The translations under genes and the position numbers were made by a program. Under the pieces are notes generated by a model, which was not told the DNA's origin, did not search any database, and saw only the letters and a program-made list of their open reading frames with translations. This document shows, piece after piece, positions 23,431 through 36,449 of a stretch of DNA of 64,000 bases. Source of the stretch: Petrolisthes cinctipes (taxonomy: Eukaryota > Arthropoda > Malacostraca > Decapoda > Porcellanidae); the NCBI GenBank assembly GCA_033782935.1, contig JAWQEG010000283.1:2914001-2978000 (forward strand). Direction: 5' to 3'. How positions within the stretch are numbered: the first letter of the stretch is position 1; each line of letters begins with the position of its first letter.

Positions 23431-24826
23431 TGGGGTCCCAGAAGCGATCTGTACATGCCTACTCCGTGTTAGAGTATTTTCAAAATATCGGCCCAAAACA
23501 TGCTCAAAATCGATGTTTTAGGTGCCCAAAAGTCGATATGTGCATGCATCTTCAGTACCCGTTTATATCTCAAATTCAGGCTCAAAACACCCGAAAATTC
23601 GATATTTTGGGGTCCCAGAAGCGATCTGTACATGCCTACTCCGTGTTAGAGCATTTTCAAAATACATGCCCAAAACATGCTGAAAATCGATATTTTAAAT
23701 GCCCAAAGTCAATATGTGCATGTATCTTCTGTACCCGTTTATATCTCAAATTCAGGCTCAAAACACCCGAAAATTCAATATTTTGGGGTCCCAGAAGCAA
23801 TCTGTACAGTGCTAGAATATTTTCAAAATATAGGCTAAAAACATGCTAAAAATCGATCTTTTAAGTTCCAAAAAGTCGATATCTCAAATTAAGGCCCAAA
23901 ACACCCGAAAATTCGATATTTAGGGGTCCCAGAAGCGATCTGTACATGCCTACTCCGTGTTAGAGTATTTTCAAAATACAGGCCAAAAACATGCTCAAAA
24001 TCGATGTTTTAGGTGCCTAAAAGTCGATATGTGCATGCATCTTCTGTACCCGTTTATATCTCAAATTCTGGCCCTAAACACCCGAAAATCCGATATTTTT
24101 GGGTCCCAGAAGCGATCTGTACATGCCTACTCAGTACTAGAATGTTTTCAAAATATAGGCTCAAAACATGCTCAAAATCGATATTTTAGGTGCCTATAAG
24201 TCGATATGTGCATGCATCTTCTGTACTCGTTTATGTCTCAAATTCAGGGCAAAAACACCCGAAAATTCGATATTTCGGGGTCCCAGAAGCGATCTGTACA
24301 TGCCTACTACGTGTTAGAGTATTTTCAAAATTCAGGCCCAAAGCATGCTGAAAATCGATATTTTTGGTGCCCAAAGTCAATATGTGTATGCATCTTCTAT
24401 ACTCGTTTATATCTCAAATTCAGGCTCAAAACACCCGAAAATTCGATATTTTAGGGTCCCAGAAGCGATCTCTACATGCCTACTCAGTGCTAGAATGTTT
24501 TCAAAATACATGCTCAAAACATGCTGAAAATCGATATTTTAGATGCCCAAAGTCAATATGTGCATGTATCTTCTGTACACGTTTATATCTCAAATTCAGG
24601 CTCAAAACACCCGAAAATTCAATATTTTGGGGTCCCAGAAGCAATCTGTACATGCCTACTCAGTGCTAGAATATTTTCAAAATATAGGCTAAAAACATGC
24701 TAAAAATCGATATTTTAGGTGCCAAAAAGTCGATATCTCAAATTCTGTCCCAAAACACCCAAAAATTCGATATTTAGGGGTCCCAGAAGGGATCTGTACA
24801 TGCCTACTCCGTGTTCGAGTATTTTC
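23258..24826 (+). repeat. Outer duplication, right copy, with 147-bp deletion
   Basis: Repeats 17930-19645. Near 24240 a segment equal to one short unit (147 bp) is missing: TATGTCTCAAATTCAGGGC follows directly where the left copy has another monomer tail and a complete short monomer. The deletion ends lie in the repeated TATCTCAAATTCAGG block, as expected for unequal exchange between neighbouring monomers. Confidence 0.85.
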
Positions 24827-27800
24827 AAAATACAGGCCAAAAACATGCTCAAAATCGATGTTTTAGGTGCCCAAAAGTCGATATGTGCATGCATCTTCTG
24901 TACCCGTTTATATCTCAAATTCTGGCCCTAAACACCCGAAAATCCGATATTTTTGGGTCCCAGAAGCGATCTGTACATCCCTACTCAGTACTAGAATGTT
25001 TTCTAAATATAGGCTCAAAACATGCTCAAAATCGATATTTTAGGTGCCCAAAAGTCGATATGTGCATGCATCTTCTGTACCCGTTTATATCTCAAATTCT
25101 GGCCCTAAACACCCGAAAATTCAATATTTTGGGGTCCCAGGAGCAATCTGTACATGCCTACTCAGTGCTAGAATATTTTCAAAATATAGGCTAAAAACAT
25201 GCTAAAAATCGATATTTTAGGTGCCAAAATGTTGATATCTCAAATTAAGGCCCAAAACACCCGAAAATTCGATATTTAGGGGTCCCAGAAGCGATCTGTA
25301 CATGCCTACTCAGTGCTAGAATATTTTCAAAATATAGGCTCAAAACATGCTAAAAATCGATATTTTAGGTGCGTAAAGGCGATATCTCAAATTCAGGCTC
25401 AAAACACCGGAAAATTCGATATTTTGGGGTCCCAGAAGCGATCTGTACATGCCTACTCCGTGTTAGAGTATTTTAAAAATACAGGCCCAAAACATGCTCG
25501 AAATCGATGTTTTAGGTGCCCAAAATTCGATATGTGCATGCATCTTCAGTACCCGTTTATATCTCAAATTTAAGCTCAAAACACTCGAAAATTCGATATT
25601 TTGGGGTCCCAGAAGCGATCTGTACATGCCTACTCGGTGTTAGAGTATTTTCAAAATACAGGCCCAAAACATGCTGAAAATCGATATTTTAGATGCCCAA
25701 AGTCAATATGTGCATGTATCTTCTGTACCCGTTTATATCTCAAATTCAGGCTCAAAACACCCGAAAATTCAATATTTTGGGGTCCCAGAAGCAATCTGCA
25801 CATGCCTACTCAGTGCTAGAATATTATCAAAATATAGGATAAAAAAATGCTAAAAATCGATATTTTAGGTGCCAAAAAGTCGATATCTCAAATTCAGTCC
25901 CAAAACACCGGAAAATTCGATAGTTAGGGGTCCCAGAAGCGATCTGTACATGCCTACTCCGTGTTAGAGTATTTTCAAAATACAGGCCAAAAACATACTG
26001 AAAATCGATCTATTAGGTGCCCAAAAGTCGATATGTGCATACATCTTCTGTACCCGTTTATATCTCAAATTCTGGCCCTAAGCACCCGAAAATTCGATAT
26101 TTTGGGGTCCCAGAAGCAAACTGTACATGCCTACTCAGTGGTAGAATGTCTTCAAAATATAGGCTCAAAACATGCTCAAACTCGATATTTTATGTGCCCA
26201 AAAGTCGATATGTGCATGCATCTTCTGTACTCGTTTATATCTCAAATTCAGGCTCAAAAGACCCGAAAATTCAATATTTTGGGGTCTCAGAAGCGATCTG
26301 TACATGCCTACTCAGTGCTAGAATATTTTCAAAATATAGGCTCAAAACATGCTAAAAATCGATATTTTAGATGCGTAAAGGCGATATCTCAAATTCAGGC
26401 CCAAAACACCCTAAAATTCGATATTTTTGGGTCCCAGAAGCGATCTGAACATGACTACTCCATGTAAGAGTATTTTCAAATTACAGGCCCAAAACATGCT
26501 CAAAATAGATGTTTTAGGTTCCCAAAAGTCGATATGTGCATGCATCTTCAGTACCCGTTTATATCTCAAATTCAGGCTCAAAACACCCGAAAATTCAATA
26601 TTTTTGGGTCCCCGAAGCGATATGTACATGCCTACTCCGTGTTAGAGTATTATCAAAATACAGGCCCAAAACATGCTGAAAATCGATATTTTTGGTGCCC
26701 AAAGTCAATATGTGTATGCATCTTCTATACTCGTTTATATCTCAAATTCAGGCTCAAAACACCCGAAAATTCGATATTTTGGGGGTCCCAGAAGCGATCT
26801 GTACTCAGTGCTAGAATGTTTTCAAAATATAGGCTCAAAACATGCTCAAAATCGATATTTTAGGTGCCCAAAAGTCGATATGTGTATGCATCTTCTGTAC
26901 TGGTTTATATCTCAAATTAGGCTCAAAACACCCGAAAATTCGATATTTTGGGGTCCCAGAAGCGATCTGTACATGCCTACTCAGTGCTAGAATATTTTCA
27001 AAATATAGGCTCAAAACATGCTAAAAATCGATATTTTAGGTGCGTAAAGGCGATATCTCAAATTCAGGCCCAAAACACCCGAAAATTCGATATTTTGGGG
27101 TCCCAGAAGCGATCTGTACATGCCTACTCCGTGTTAGAGTATTTTCAAAATACAGGCCCTAAACATGCTCAAAATCGATGTTTTAAGTGCCCAAAAGTCG
27201 ATATGTGCATGCATCTTCTGTACTCGTTTATATCTCAAATTCAGCCTCAAAACACTCGAAAATTCGATATTTTGGGGTCCCAGAAGCGATCTGTAGATGC
27301 CTACTCCGTGTTAGAGTATTTTCAAAATACATGCCCAAAACATGCTGAAAATTGATATTTTATATGCCCAAAGTCAATATGTGCATGTATCTTCTGTACA
27401 CGTTTATATCTCAAATTCAGGCTCAAAACACCCGAAAATTCAATATTTTGGGGTCCCAGAAGCAATCTGTACATGCCTACTCAGTGCTAGAATATTTTCA
27501 AAATATAGGCTAAAAACATGCTAAAAATCGATATTTTAGGTGCCAAAAAGTCGATATCTCAAATTCAGGCCCAAAACACCCGAAAATTCGATATTATGGG
27601 GTCCCAGAAGCGATCTGTACATGCCTACTCCGTGTTAGGGTATTTACAAAATACCGGCCCAAAACATCCTCAAAATCGATGTTTTAGGTGCCCAAAAGTC
27701 GATATGTGCATGCATCATCAGTACCCGTTTATATCTCAAATTCAGGCTCAAAACACCCGACAATTCGATATTTTGGGGTCCCAGAAGCGATCTGTACATG

Positions 27801-28678
27801 CCTACTCAGTTTTAGAGTATTTTTAAAATACATGCCCAAAACATGCTCGAAATCGATATTTTAGATTCCCAAAAGTCGATATGGGCATGTATCTTCTGTA
27901 CCCGTTTATATCTCAAATTCAGTCTCAAAACACCCGAAAATTCAATATTTTGGGGTCCCAGAAGCAATCTGTACAGTGCTGGAATATTTTCAAAATATAG
28001 GCTAAAAACATGCTAAAAATCGATCTTTTAAGTGCCAAAAAGTCAATATCTCAATTTCAGTCCCTAAACACCCAAAAAATTCGATATTTAGGGGTCCCAG
28101 AAGCGATCTGTACATGCCTACTCAGTACTAGAATGTTTTCAAAATATAGGCTCAAAACATGCTCAAAATCCATATTTTAGGTGCCCAAAAGTCGATATGT
28201 ATATGCATCTTCTGTACTCGTTTATATCTCAAATTAGGCTCAAAACACCCGAAAATTCGATATTTTGGGGTCCCAGAAGCGATCTGTACATGCCTACTCA
28301 GTGCTAGAATATTTTCAAAATATAGGCTCAAAACATGCTCAAAATCGATATTTTAGGTGCGTAAAGGCGATATCTCAAATTCACGCCCAAAACACCCGAA
28401 AATTCTATATTTATGGGTCCCAGAAGCGATCTGTACATGCCTACTTCGTGTTAGAGTATTTTCAAAATACATGCCCAAAACATGCTGAAAATCGACATTT
28501 TAGATGCCAAAGTCAATATGTGCATGTATCTTCTGTACCCGTTTATATCTCAAATTCAGGCTCAAAACACCCGAAAATTCAATATTTTGGGGTCCCAGAA
28601 GCAATCTGTACATGCCTACTCAGTGCTAGAATATTTTCAAAATATAGGCTAAAAACATGCTAAAAATCGATATTTTAG
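24827..28678 (+). repeat. Divergent satellite mosaic
   Basis: Monomers here are more individual and no long tandem HOR is visible. A block at about 26880-27070 recurs at 28197-28387 (offset 1317), marked by CTCAAATTAGGCTC, in which the usual C of ATTCAGG is missing. The 10-bp anchor deletion occurs at about 27974, and a related one at about 26803 (CTGTACTCAGTGC). GTATTTACAAAATACCGG near 27641 links to 12.2, 13.8 and 15.2 kb. No gene or inserted element was seen. Confidence 0.85.
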
Positions 28679-29960
28679 GTGCCAAAAAGTCGATATCTCA
28701 AATTAAGGCCCAAAACACCCGAAAATTCGATATTTAGGGGTTCCAGAAGCGATCTGTACATGCCTACTCCGTGTAAGAGTATTTTCAAAATACAGGCCCA
28801 AAACATGCTCAAAGTCGATGTTTTAGGTGCCAAAAAGTCGATATGTGCATGCATCTTCAGTACCCGTTTATATCTCAAGTTCAGGCTCAAAACAAACGAA
28901 AATTCGATATTTTGGGGTCCCAGAAGCGATCTGTACATGCCTACTCCGTGTTAGAGTATTTTCAAGATACAGGCCAAAAACATACTGAAAATCGATCTTT
29001 TAGGTGCCGAAAAGTCGATATGTGCATGCATCTTCTGTACTCGTTTATATCTCAAATTCAGGCTCAAAACACCCGAAAATTCGATATTTTGGGGTCCCAG
29101 AAGCGATCTGTACATGCCTACTCAGTGCTAGAATATTTTCAAATTATAGGTTCAAAACATGCTAAAAATCGATATTTTAGGTGCGTAAAGGCGATATCTC
29201 AAATAATGGCCCAAAACACCCGAAAATTCGATATTTTGGGGTCCCAGAAGCGATCTGTACATGCCTACTCCGTGTTAGAGTATTTTCAAAATACATTCCC
29301 AAAACATGCTCAAAATCGATGTTTTAGGTGCCCAAAAGTCGATATGTGCATGCATCTTCAGTACCCGTTTATATCTCAAATTCAGGCTCAAAACACCCGA
29401 AAATTCGATATTTTGGGGTCCCAGAAGCGATCTGTACATGCCTACTCCGTGTTAGAGTATTTTCAAAATACAGGCCCAAAACATGCTGAAAATCGATATT
29501 TTAGATGCCCAAAGTCAATATGTGCATGTATCTTCCGTACCCGTTTATATCTCAAATTCAGGCTCAAAACACCCGAAAATTCAATATTTTGGGGTCCCAG
29601 AAGGAATCTATACATGCCTACTCAGTGCTAGAATATTATCAAAATATAGGCTAAAAACATGCTAAAAATCGATTTTTTAGGTGCCAAAAAGTCGATATCT
29701 CAAATTAAGGCCCAAAACACCCGAAAATTCGATATTTAGGGGTCCCAGAAGCGATCTGTACATGCCTACTCCGTGTTAAAGTATTTTTAAAATACAGGCC
29801 CAAAACATGCTCAAAATCGATGTTTTAGGTGCAAAAAGTCGATATGTGCATGCATCTTCAGTACCCGTTTATATCTCAAATTCAGGCTCAAAACAAACGA
29901 AAATTCGATATTTTGGGGTCCCAGAAGCGATCTGTACATGCCTACTCAGTGCTAGAATAT
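28679..29960 (+). repeat. Degenerate HOR pair, offset 1002 bp
   Basis: The segment 28679-28950 recurs at 29681-29950 with offset about 1002 bp, equal to about six monomers. Both carry the rare AAAACAAACGAAAATTC variant (about 28890 and 29890), where the family norm is AACACCCG. The region between is full and short monomers and contains the longest continuous open frame of the window (28843-29631, 262 codons), which arises from consecutive period-3-compatible monomers and is not considered a gene. Confidence 0.72.
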
Positions 29961-32579
29961 TTTCAAAATATAAGCTAAAAACATGCTAAAAATCGATATT
30001 TCAGGTGCCAAAAAGTCGATATCTCAAATTAAGGCCCAAAACACCCGAAAATTCGATATTTAGGGGTCCCAGAGGCGATCTGTCCACGCCTACTTCGTGT
30101 TAGAGTATTTTCAAAATACAGGCCAAAAACATACTGAAAATCGATCTTTTAGGTGCCCAGACGTCGATATGTGCATGCATCTTCTGTACCCGTTTATATA
30201 TCAAATTCTGGCCCTAAACACCCGAAAATTCGATATTTTGGGGTCCCAGAAGCGATCTGTACATGCCTACACCGTGTTAGAGTATTTTCAAAATTCAGGT
30301 TTAAAACATTCTGAAAATCGATATTTTTGGTGCCTAAAGTCAATATGTGTATGCATCTTCTATACTCGTTTATATCTCAAATTCAGGCTCAAAACACCCG
30401 AAAATTCGATATTTTGGGGTCCCAGAAGCGATCTGTACATCTGTACTCAGTGCTAGAATGTTTTCAAAATATTGGCTCAAAACATGCTCAAAATCGATAT
30501 TTTAGGATATTTTAGGCGATATATCAAATTAAGGCCCAAAACACCCGAAAATTCGATATTTAGGGGTCCCAGAAGCGATCTGTACATGCCTACTCCGTGT
30601 TAGAGTATTTTCAAATTACAGGCCAAAAACATACTGAAAATCGATCTTTTAGGTGCCCAAAAGTCGATATGTGCATGCATCTTCTGTACCCGTTTATATC
30701 TCAAATTCTGGCCCTAAACACCCGAAAATTCGATATTTTGGGGTCCCAGAAGCAATCTGTACATGCCTACTCAGTGCTAGAATATTTTTAAAATATAGGC
30801 TAAAAACATGCTAAAAATCGATATTTTAGATGCCAAAAAGTCGATATCTCAAATTAAGGCCAAAACACCCGAAAATTCGATATTTAGGGGTCTCAGAAGC
30901 GATCTGTACATGCCTACTCCGTGTTAGAGTATTTTCAAAATACAGGCGAAAAACATACTAAAATCGATCTTTTAGGTGCCCAAAAGTCGATATGCTCATG
31001 CATCTTCTGTACCCGTTTATATCTCAATTTCTGGCCCTAAACACCCGAAAATTCGATATTTTGGGGTCCCAGAAGCGATCTGTACATGCCTACTCCGTGT
31101 TAGAGTATTTTTAAAATACAGGCCAAAAACATACTGAAAATCGATCTTTTAGGTGCCCAAAAGTCGATATGTGTATGCATCTTCTGTACCCGTTTATATC
31201 TCAAATTCTGGCCCTAAACACCCGCAAATTCGATATTTGGGGGTCAAAGAAGCGATCTGTACATGCCTACTCCGTGTTAGAGTATTTTCAAAATTCAGGC
31301 CCAAAACATGCTGAAAATCGAATTTTTGGTGCCCAAAGTCAATATGTGTATGCATCTTCTATACTCGTTTATATCTCAAATTCAGGCTCAAAACACCCGA
31401 AAATTCGATATTTTGGGGTCCCAGAAGCGATCTGTACATGCCTACTCAGTGCTGGAATGTTTTCAAAATATAGGCTCAAAACATGCTACAAATCGATATT
31501 TTAGGTGCGTAGAGGCGATATCTCAAATTAAGGCCCAAAACACCCGAAAATTTCGATATTTAGGGGTCCTAGAAGGAATCTGTACATGCCTACTCCATGT
31601 TAGAGTATTTTCAAAATACAGGCCAAAAACATACTGAAAATCGATTTTTTAGGTGCCCAAAAGGCGATATGTGCATGCATCTTCTGTACCCGTTTATATA
31701 TCAAATTCTGGCCCTAAACACCCGAAAATTCGATATATTTGGGTCCCAGAAGCGATCTGTACATGCCTACTCAGTTCTAGAATGTTTTCAAAATATAGGC
31801 TCAAAACATGCTCAAAATCGATATTTTAGGTGCCCAAAAGTCGATATGTGCATGAATCTTCTGTACCCGTTTATATCTCAAATTCTGGCCCTAAACACCC
31901 GAAAATTAGATATTTTGGGGTCCCAGAAGCATTCTGTACATGCCTACTCAGTGCTAGAATATTTTCAAAATATAGGCTCAAAAAATGCTAAAAATCGATA
32001 TTTTAGGTGCCAAAAAGTCGATATCTCAAATTCAGTCCCAAAACACCCGAAACTTCGATATTTAGGGGTCCCAGAAGCGATCTGTACATGCCTACTCCGT
32101 GTTAGAGTATTTTCAAAATACAGGCCAAAAACATACTGAAAATCGATCTTTTAGGTGCCCAAAAGTCGATATGTGCATACACCTTCAGTACCCGTTTATA
32201 TCTCAAATTCATGCTCAAAACACCCGAAAATTCGATATTTTGGGGTCCCAGAAGCGATCTGTAAATGCCTACTCTGTGTTAGAGTATTTTCAAAATACAT
32301 GCCCAAAACATGCTGAAAATCGATATTTTAGATGCCCAAAGTCAATATGTGCATGCATCTTCTGTACCCGTTTATATCTCAAATTCTGGCTCAAAACACC
32401 CGAAAATTCAATATTTTGGGGTCCCAGAAGAAATCTGTACATGCCTACTCAGTGCTAGAATATTTTCAAAATATAGGCTAAAAACATGCTAAAAATCGAT
32501 CTTTTAGGTGCCAAAAAGTCGATATCTCAAATTCAGTACCAAAACACCCGAAAATTCGATATTTAGGGGTCCCAGAAGC
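29961..32579 (+). repeat. Satellite mosaic with first copy of block Q
   Basis: Mixed monomers. An aberrant unit at about 30498-30520 reads TTTTAGGATATTTTAGGCG, a small internal rearrangement. At 31560-32000 lies the first copy of a block of about 0.5 kb (block Q) marked by CCTAGAAGGAATCTG, then CTCAGTTCTAGAATG, then GTGCATGAATCTT. The block recurs near 38290, 40651, 45340 and 47335. No gene or foreign element was seen. Confidence 0.82.
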
Positions 32580-33584
32580 GATCTGTACATGCCTACTCCG
32601 TGTTAGAGTATTTACAAAATACAGGCCCAACACATGCTCAAAATCGATGTTTTAGGTGCCCAAAAGTCGATATGTGCATGAATCATCAGTACCCGTTTAT
32701 ATCTCAAATTTAGGCTCAACACACCCGAAAATTCGATATTTTGGGGTCCCAGAAGCGATCTGTACATGCCTACTCCGTGTTAGAGTATTTTCAAAATACA
32801 TGCCCAAAACATGCTGAAAATCGATATTTTAGATGCCAAAAGTCAATATGTGCATGTATCTTCTTTACCCGTTTATATCTCAAATTCAGGCTCAAAACAC
32901 CCGAAAATTCAATATTTTGGGGTCCCAGAAGCAATCTGTACATGCCTACTCAGTGCTAGAATATTTTCAAAATATAGGCTAAAACATGCTAAAAATCAAT
33001 CTTTTAGGTGCCAAAAAGTCGATATCTCAAATTCAGTCCCAAAACACCCGAAAATTCGATATTTAGAGGTCACAGAAGCGATCTGTACATGCCTACTCCG
33101 TGTTAGAGTATTTTCAAAATACAGGCCCAAAACATACTGAAAATCGATCTTTTAGGTGCCCAAAAGTCGATATGTGCATGCATCTTCTGTACCTGTTTAT
33201 ATCTCAAATTCTGGCCTTAAACACCCGAAAATTCAATATTTTGGGGTCCCAGAAGCAATCTGTACATGCCTACTCAGTGCTAGAATATTTTCAAAATATA
33301 GGCTCAAAACATGCTAAAAATCGATATTTTAGGTGCGTAAAGGCGATATATCAAATTCAGGCCCAAAACACCCGAAAATTCGAAATTTTGGGGTCCCAGA
33401 AGCGATCTGTACATGCCTACTCCGTGTTAAAGTATTTACAAAATACAGGCCGAAAACATGCTCAAAATCGATGTTTTAGGTGGGCTCCCAAAAGTCGATA
33501 TGTGCATGCATCTTCAGTACCCGTTTATATCTCAAATTCAGGCTCAAAACACCCGAAATATCGATATTTTGGGGTCCCAAAAGC
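32580..33584 (+). repeat. HOR-4 copy 1, period 1005 bp
   Basis: Six monomers with total length 1005 bp. Markers are GCATGAATCATCAGTACC near 32678, CAAATTTAGGCTC near 32705, and the 4-bp insertion GGTGGGCTCCC at 33480, which also appears in copy 2. Confidence 0.85.
33477..33489 (+). repeat. 4-bp insertion variant GGTGGGCNCCC
   Basis: The usual TTAGGTGCCCAAAAG is here TTAGGTGGGCTCCCAAAAG. Related insertions occur near 34484 (G), 37554 (A), 39915 (A) and 41920 (G), and nowhere else that I saw. All sit in monomers whose dyad reads TTTACAAAATAC or TTTGCAAAACAC, so they descend from one founding insertion. Confidence 0.85.
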
Positions 33585-34589
33585 GATCTGTACATGCCTA
33601 CTCTGTGTTAGAGTATTTTCAAAATACATGCCCAAAACATGCTCAAAATCGATGTTTTAGGTGCCCAAAAGTCGATATGTGCATGAATATTCAGTACCCG
33701 TTTATATCTCAAATTTAGGCTCAAAACACCCGAAAATTCGATATTTTGGGGTCCCAGAAGCGATCTGTACATGCCTACTCCGTGTTAGAGTATTTTCAAA
33801 ATACATGCCCAAAACATGCTGAAAATCGATATTTTAGATGCCCAAAGTCAATATGTGCATGTATCTTCTGTACCCGTTTATATCTCAAATTCAGGCTCAA
33901 AACACCCGAAAATTCAATATTTTGGGGTCCCAGAAGCAATCTGTACATGCCAACTCAGTGCTAGAATATTTTCAAAATATAGGCTAAAAACATGCTAAAA
34001 ATCGATCTTTTAGGTGCCAAAAAGTCGATATCTTAAATTCAGTCCCAAAACACCCGAAAATTCGATATTTAGAGGTCCCAGAAGCGATCTGTACATGACT
34101 ACTCCGTGTTAGAATATTTTCAAAATACAGGCCTAAAACATACTGAAAATCGATCTTTTAGGTGCCCAAAAGTCGATATGTGCATGCATCTTCTGTACCT
34201 GTTTATATCTCAAATTCTGGCCCTGAACACCCGAAAATTCAATATTTTGGGGTCCCAGAAGCAATCTGTACATGCCTACTCAGTGCTAGAATATTTTCAA
34301 AATATAGGCTCAAAACATGCTAAAAATCGATATTTTAGGTACGTAAAGGCGATATATCAAATTCAGGCCCAAACACCCGAAAATTCGATATATTGGGGTC
34401 CCAGAAGCGATCTGTACATGCCTACTCCGTGTTAAAGTATTTACAAAATACAGGCCGAAAACATGCTCAAAATCGATGTTTTAGGTGGGCGCCCAAAAGT
34501 CGATATGTACATGCATCTTCAGTACCCGTTTATAGCTCAAATTCAGGCTCAAAACACCCGAAATATCGATATTTTGGGGTCCCAAAACC
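33585..34589 (+). repeat. HOR-4 copy 2, period 1005 bp
   Basis: Second copy in register (a single-base shift of 1006 occurs in places). It carries GCATGAATATTCAG, CAAATTTAGGCTC and the insertion form GGTGGGCGCCC near 34484, whose GGGCGCCC is an 8-bp palindrome. Visible divergence from copy 1 suggests an older event than the 1830-bp or 2361-bp duplications. Confidence 0.85.
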
Positions 34590-34840
34590 TATCTGTACAT
34601 GCCTACTCTGTGTTAGAGTATTTTCAAAATACATGCCCAAAACATGCTCAAAATCGATGTTTTAGGTGCCCAAAAGTCGATATGTGCATGAATTTTCAGT
34701 ACCCGTTTATATCTCAAATTTAGGCTCAAAACACCCGAAAATTCGATATTTTGGGGTCCCAGAAGCGATCTGTACATGCCTACTCCGTGTTAGAGTATTT
34801 TCAAAATACATGCCCAAAACATGCTGAAAATCGATATTTT
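34590..34840 (+). repeat. HOR-4 copy 3, truncated
   Basis: Only the first one to two monomers of the 1005-bp unit are present (CTCTGTGTTAGAG, GCATGAATTTTCAG, CAAATTTAGGCTC). The register is lost after about 34840, where AGGTGCCCAAAAG replaces AGATGCCCAAAG. Confidence 0.78.
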
Positions 34841-36449
34841 AGGTGCCCAAAAGTCGATATGTGCATGCATCTTCTGTACTCGTTTATATCTCAAATTCTG
34901 GCCCTAAACACCCGAAAATTCAATATTTTGGGGTCCCAGAAGCAATCTGTACATGCCTACTTAGTGCTAGAATATTTTCAAAATATAGGCTAAAAACATG
35001 CTAGAAATCGATATTTTAGGTGCCAAAAAGTCGATAACTCAAATTAAGGCCCAAAACACCCGAAAATTCGATATTTAGGGGTCCCAGAAGCGATCTGTAC
35101 TTGCCTACTACGTGTTAGAGTATTTTCAAAATACAGGCCCAAAACATGCTCAAAATCGATGTTTTAGGTGCCAAAAAGTCGATATGTGCATGCACCTTCA
35201 GTACCCGTTTATATCTCAAATTCAGGCTCAAAACACCCGAAAATTCGAGATTTTGGGGTTCCGGAAGTGATCTATACATGCCTACTCCGTGTTAGAGTAT
35301 TTTAAAAAAAAAGGCCAAAAACATACTGAAAATCGATCTTTTAGGTGCCCAAAAGTCGATATGTGCATTCATCTTCTGTACCCGTTTATATCTCAAATTC
35401 TGGCCCTAAACACCCGAAAATTCGATATTTTGGGGTCCCAGAAGCGATCTGTACTTGCCTACTTCGTTTTAGAGTATTTTCAAAAAAAAGGCCAAAAAAA
35501 TACTGAAAATCGATCTTTTAGGTGCCCAAAAGTCGATATGTGCATGCATCTTCTGTACCCGTTTATATCTCAAATTCTGGCCCTAAACACCCGAAAATTC
35601 GATATTTTGGGGTCCCAGAAGCGATCTGTACTTGCCTACTTCGTTTTAGAGTATTTTCAAAATTCAGGCCCAAAATATGCTGAAAATCGATATTTTTGGT
35701 GCCCAAAGTTAAAATGTGTATGTATCTTCTGTACCCGTTTTTATCTCAAATTCTGGCCCTAAACACCCGAAAATTCGATATTTTTGGGTCCCAGTAGCGA
35801 TCTGTACATGCCTACTCAGTGCTAGAATGTTTTCAAAATATAGGCTCAAAACATGCTCAAAATCGATATTTTAGGTGCCCAAAAGTCGATATGTGCATGA
35901 ATCTTCTGTACCCGGTTATATCTCAAATTCTGGCCCTATACACCCGAAAATTCGATATTTTTGGGTCCCAGAAGCGATCTGTACATGCCTACTCAGTGCT
36001 AGAATGTTTTCAAAATATAGGCTCAAAACATGCTCAGAATCGATATTTTAGGTGCCCAAAAGTCGATATGTGCATGCATCTTCTGTACTCGTTTATATCT
36101 CAAATTCAAGCTCAAAAAACTCGAAAATTCGATATTTTGGGGTCCCGGAATCGATCTGTATATTCCTACTCAGTGCTAGAATATTTTCAAAATATAGGCT
36201 CAAAACATGCTAAAAATCGATATTTTAGGTGCGTAAAGGCGATATTTCAAATTCAGGATCAAAACACCCGATAATTCGATATTTTGGGGTCCCAGAAGCG
36301 ATCTGTACATGCCTACTCCGTGTTAGAGTATTTTCAAAATACAGGCCAAAAACATACTGAAAATCGATCTTTTAGGTGCCCAAAAGTCAATATGTGCATG
36401 CATTTTCTGTACCCGTTTATATCTCAAATTCTGGCCCTAAACACCCGAA
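34841..36449 (+). repeat. Satellite mosaic with a monomer-level duplication
   Basis: Mixed monomers. Within it a full monomer is duplicated side by side (about 35284-35460 and 35461-35637): both have an expanded A-tract at the dyad, TTTTAAAAAAAAAGGCC and TTTTCAAAAAAAAGGCC. The A-run destroys the dyad in both. A third neighbouring unit shares TTCGTTTTAGAG near 35641. No gene was seen. Confidence 0.82.

Noticed and set aside
30490..30520. Insertion of foreign sequence at the odd TTTTAGGATATTTTAGGCG unit
   Set aside because: All pieces derive from the monomer (a repeated TATTTTAGG), so it is an internal slippage event.
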